A stretch of 64,000 nucleotides of DNA from Streptomyces iakyrus (GTDB taxonomy: Bacteria > Actinomycetota > Actinomycetes > Streptomycetales > Streptomycetaceae), in contig NZ_JNXI01000030.1 of the NCBI RefSeq assembly GCF_000717055.1, forward strand, positions 62,001 through 126,000, written 5' to 3'. Below, piece by piece: positions 61,339-64,000 of this stretch. The notes beneath the pieces are model-generated. The model made no database searches. It was not told where the DNA came from and saw only the letters and a list, made by a program, of their open reading frames with translations. A program made the position numbers and the translations under genes. Numbering within the stretch: position 1 is the first letter of the stretch; each line of letters begins with the position of its first letter.

Positions 61339-61419
61339 TTCCCTGACCGATCCCTGGGGGTGGGATGTGCACGCGCCCTCCCGCCCCCGGGTTCCACCCG
61401 CGCCTCCAGGACCCGCCCC

Positions 61420-62892
61420 TTGACTGATCTTTCCGTCGCCCCGGTCACGGTGAAGTTCCCGCACCGGAGCCGCCGCGGCATCCTCCTCGGCCTGTCCCTG
61501 CCCCAACTCGTCCTCGTCTCCTGCATGCTGGCCCTGCTGCTGATGACGGTGATCTCCACCGGGCTGCTCGGCGCCGTCGCCCTGGCACCGCTGTGGGCGG
61601 CATCCGGGGCACTCGTCGCGATCCGTCGGCACGGCCGCTCCCTGATCGACTGGGCGCCGATCGTCACCCGGTATGCGCACCGTCGCCGCACCGGCCAGAC
61701 CCTCTGGCTAGCTCGGCCCGTCAGCCGGCCCCGGCAGGACGGCGTCCTCCATCTGCCCGGCACCGCCGCTTCCCTCAAGGTGGTCACCCCCGGCGACTCC
61801 GCCAACGGCGCCGCAGCCGTCCACGACCCGCACCAGCAGACCCTGACCGCCATCGCCCGCGTCACCAGCCGCGCCTTCGCCCTGCTCGACCCCGCCACCC
61901 AGAACCACAACGTGAGCAGTTGGGGACGCGCGCTCGCGGGCATCGCCCGCACCGGGCACGTCGCCACTGTGCAGGTGCTGGAACGCACCGTCCCCGACTC
62001 GGGCGACACCCTCACCCGCCACTGGGTCCACAACGGGCAGCCCCAGACCCCCGTCGCCGGACAGATCTACTCGGAGCTGGTCTCCTCTGCCGGCCCTGCC
62101 GCCGCCCCGCACGAGACCTACCTCGCCATCTCCCTCGACCTCAAGGCCGCCCGGCGCCTGATCAACCAGGCCGGCGGAGGGCTGCCCGGGGCGTTCACCG
62201 TCATGGGGCAGACCACCGCGTCCATCGCGCAGGCCGCCCGCAACGCAGGTCTCCAGGTCACCGGCTGGCTGAGCGCGCGGGAAATCGCCGCCGTCATTCG
62301 CACCGCCTACGACCCGAAGGCCCTCGCCGCGCTCCAGCAGTGGTCCGAGACCGGCCGCGCCGAAGCCGACCCCGCAGCCGCCGGTCCCGTCGTGCAGTTC
62401 GAGGAGTACGACCGCCTCGCCACCGACAGCGCACGGCACGCGACGTACTGGGTGGAGAACTGGCCAAGGACCGAGATGGGGGCAGGGTTCCTGCACGGGC
62501 TGATGTTCACGGCCGGTGTGCGCCGCAGCCTCTCCCTTATATATGTGCCGCAGGGGCTCGAGTCCGCACTGCGGGACGTCCAGCGCAAGAAGGCCGCGAT
62601 CATCGCCGACGCCAACGAGCGCGCCCGCCGCGGGCAGGTCGATTCCGAAGAGGACTCCGTCGAGTACGCCGACGTCAAAACCCGCGAACGCCAGCTCATC
62701 GCCGGGCACGCGGACGTCGCACTGACCGGCCTGGTCACCGTCACCGCCGAGACCGACGCCCTCCTGGACGCCGCCTGCGCACAGATCGAGACCCACGCCG
62801 TCACCTCCGGCGTCGACCTTCGTCGGCTCAACTACCAGCAGCCCGACGCCTTCGCCCTCTCCGCGCTCCCGCTCGCCCGCACCGCCCTGTGA
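61420..62892 (+). CDS. SCO6880-family conjugation protein
   Basis: 490 residues from TTG 61420. It begins with PHRSRRGILLGLSLPQLVL and two membrane helices (VLVSCMLALLLMTVIS; GLLGAVALAPLWAASGALVA), like the PrgI-type small membrane protein joined to a soluble VirB4-like N-terminal domain, followed by a large domain with TAIARVTSRAFALLDPATQN and YWVENWPRTEMGAGFLHGLM. No P-loop is present, so it is not the ATPase. This matches SCO6880-type proteins beside actinobacterial conjugation ATPases. Confidence 0.8.
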   Translation: MTDLSVAPVTVKFPHRSRRGILLGLSLPQLVLVSCMLALLLMTVISTGLLGAVALAPLWAASGALVAIRRHGRSLIDWAPIVTRYAHRRRTGQTLWLARPVSRPRQDGVLHLPGTAASLKVVTPGDSANGAAAVHDPHQQTLTAIARVTSRAFALLDPATQNHNVSSWGRALAGIARTGHVATVQVLERTVPDSGDTLTRHWVHNGQPQTPVAGQIYSELVSSAGPAAAPHETYLAISLDLKAARRLINQAGGGLPGAFTVMGQTTASIAQAARNAGLQVTGWLSAREIAAVIRTAYDPKALAALQQWSETGRAEADPAAAGPVVQFEEYDRLATDSARHATYWVENWPRTEMGAGFLHGLMFTAGVRRSLSLIYVPQGLESALRDVQRKKAAIIADANERARRGQVDSEEDSVEYADVKTRERQLIAGHADVALTGLVTVTAETDALLDAACAQIETHAVTSGVDLRRLNYQQPDAFALSALPLARTAL

Positions 62893-62992
62893 ACCAGCCG
62901 CGCCCGTGCGCACCCTGACCCACCGCACTCCGGATCACCCGCGACGGGACGCCCCTCACCACCCTGCCTAACGGCAGGAAGGACCACCACCT

Positions 62993-63454
62993 TTGACCTC
63001 TCCTACGCGCCCCGACGACGCGCACCCCTACCTCCGCGCCGCGAGCGCCGGCATCCGCCACCACACACGGACCCTAGCGCCGTCGGACGCGGACCCGCCC
63101 AAGCCCGGAGATCGTCTGCACCTTGACGTGCTGCACGCCCACCTCACCACTCTGCTCCAGCTTCTGGACCGGCTCGCCGACCACACCCGGCCCCCGCACC
63201 CGGCCGCCGGACGTCACCTGGCCACCGCCCACACCAGGCTCTGGCAGGCCACCACCGAAGTCCACGCCGCCTTCCACCTGCTGCCCGGCACACCCCAGGC
63301 CGACGCCGAGACAAGCGCCTGCCATCCAGAGCGGCTCCCCGAGGGCCCGCCCGTGCTGACGATCTGCCAACGCCACCTCACCGCCGGACACGTAGTCCGC
63401 CGCAAAACCACCCCCACCGACCTCCGCCCGCACACCACGGCCTGTGTGCGATGA
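62993..63454 (+). CDS. small hypothetical protein beside the conjugation ATPase gene
   Basis: 153 residues from TTG 62993 with AGGAAGGACC upstream. His- and Leu-rich helix (LHLDVLHAHLTTLLQLLDRLADH), then TRLWQATTEVHAAFHLLPGT and several His/Cys residues near the end (ICQRHLTAGHVVRRKTTPTD). Possibly a zinc-binding partner of the ATPase; function unknown. Confidence 0.6.
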   Translation: MTSPTRPDDAHPYLRAASAGIRHHTRTLAPSDADPPKPGDRLHLDVLHAHLTTLLQLLDRLADHTRPPHPAAGRHLATAHTRLWQATTEVHAAFHLLPGTPQADAETSACHPERLPEGPPVLTICQRHLTAGHVVRRKTTPTDLRPHTTACVR

Positions 63455-63482
63455 GTACCACCCGCAGAATCGAGGGCCCCCG

Positions 63483-64000
63483 ATGAGCCACCGGCCCGCC
63501 CGTCGCGCCCGCCGCGCGTCCGCCAGCCCGCTGTTCACCCCCCACGGCACCGACCGCGCCAGCCGCAAGGCCGCCCGCCGCCAGCTCGCCGAGGCCACCG
63601 CCAAAGCTCGCGCCGAAGCCAGCGCCCACCAGAGCGAAAGCACGCCCGCCGAGCACCAGCTGCCCGCCCCGCTCTACCCACCGAGCGGACGCCCCGGGCC
63701 CGCCTCCTCTCGTGGGAACCGGCTGAAGCTGCCCGCCCACAGCATGACCACCGCGGTCGCGGCCGGCGCCTATCCCTTCCTCGCCGAAGGCGGACTCGGT
63801 GCCGAGGGCATCTACATCGGCCGCGACGTCCACGCCGAAGCATCATTCGTCTTCGACCCGTTCGCTCTGTACGGCAAAGTCGAGGGATTCACCAACCCCA
63901 ACCTTTTGCTCGCCGGCGTGATCGGCCAGGGCAAGAGCGCCCTCGCCAAGTCCTTCGCGCTGCGATCGGTCGCCTTCGGATACCGCGTCTACGTCCCGTG
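63483..64000 (+). CDS. VirB4-like conjugation ATPase, 5' end only
   Basis: The open frame from ATG 63483 continues to the window edge (172 codons seen). After a basic start it shows GIYIGRDVHAEASFVFDPFAL and the Walker A motif GVIGQGKSALAKS at about residues 147-159, then RSVAFGYRVYVP. This is the start of the type IV secretion ATPase domain (VirB4/TraC-like) that follows SCO6880-type genes. The rest, including Walker B, lies beyond the window. Confidence 0.82.
   Translation, partial: MSHRPARRARRASASPLFTPHGTDRASRKAARRQLAEATAKARAEASAHQSESTPAEHQLPAPLYPPSGRPGPASSRGNRLKLPAHSMTTAVAAGAYPFLAEGGLGAEGIYIGRDVHAEASFVFDPFALYGKVEGFTNPNLLLAGVIGQGKSALAKSFALRSVAFGYRVYVP

Noticed and set aside
1..64000. tRNA, rRNA genes or CRISPR array
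   Set aside because: No conserved rRNA segment, regular spaced direct repeats or clear cloverleaf with CCA-proximal motif was seen by eye; a tRNAscan run would be needed to exclude a tRNA.

Overview
The window is high-GC DNA with GTG/TTG starts, many 4-base ATGA/GTGA gene overlaps, a WhiB protein and families such as DUF317 and DUF4913. This points strongly to Streptomyces or a close relative. The gene content (relaxase, MobC-like protein, type IV secretion genes, DUF317 paralogues, HTH and WhiB regulators) indicates a conjugative element, either integrated or a plasmid, joined to accessory DNA. No integrase with a recognisable att site, rRNA or CRISPR array was seen.

Layout. (1) 1-9670, plus strand: a tightly packed operon that looks biosynthetic: Nudix, radical-SAM-like protein, enolase-superfamily enzyme, a small unknown protein, HAD hydrolase, methyltransferase, a frameshifted phytanoyl-CoA-type dioxygenase, YrdC-domain protein, divergent phosphoketolase, an intact second dioxygenase, and a frameshifted P-loop kinase. 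I do not recognise a known product. (2) 9648-13264, minus strand: XRE regulator, ImmA/IrrE-type protease, MAB_1171c-like membrane protein and amidase, coupled by overlaps. (3) 14167-21095, plus strand: plasmid-type regulators, a membrane protein, MobC-like protein and relaxase, with a strong candidate oriT inside the 5' end of the mobC-like gene. (4) 21.2-25.1 kb: small accessory genes, two remnants and DUF317 proteins. (5) 25.2-30.4 kb: a small ORF, an ECF sigma factor and a very large LuxR-type ATPase, flanked by two copies of a 54-bp conserved block.

(6) 30.7-43.4 kb: a gene graveyard. It holds remnants resembling a nucleotidyltransferase, a PD-(D/E)XK nuclease, a recombinase, Ku, an acyl-CoA ligase, a metallo-hydrolase and an ABC ATPase. 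Between them sit intact housekeeping-type genes: alpha/beta hydrolase, PEBP, MarR with an MFS exporter, an SDR-dienelactone hydrolase fusion, and a Crp/Fnr regulator. (7) 43.5-56.7 kb, minus strand: a long accessory operon of the conjugative element, containing a sortase-type surface protein, DUF317 proteins, an ATP-grasp ligase with an MFS exporter and two regulators, secreted SH3-like protein, RelE-like toxin, DUF4913 protein and an orphan DNA methyltransferase. (8) 57.0-64.0 kb, plus strand: type IV secretion genes (NlpC/P60 hydrolase, small membrane protein, bitopic protein, VirB6/TrbL-like channel, SCO6880-type protein, and the start of a VirB4-like ATPase cut by the window edge).

How the parts fit: the relaxase and MobC-like protein would nick the element at the candidate oriT and the 57-64 kb genes would move it, while the 1-9.7 kb operon, the ATP-grasp/MFS cassette and the regulators are cargo. 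Several genes carry single lesions (4.97, 9.55, 21.58, 45.17, 51.6, 54.2 kb); some may be sequencing errors, but the 38-bp tandem duplication at 54.2 kb is unlikely to be one.
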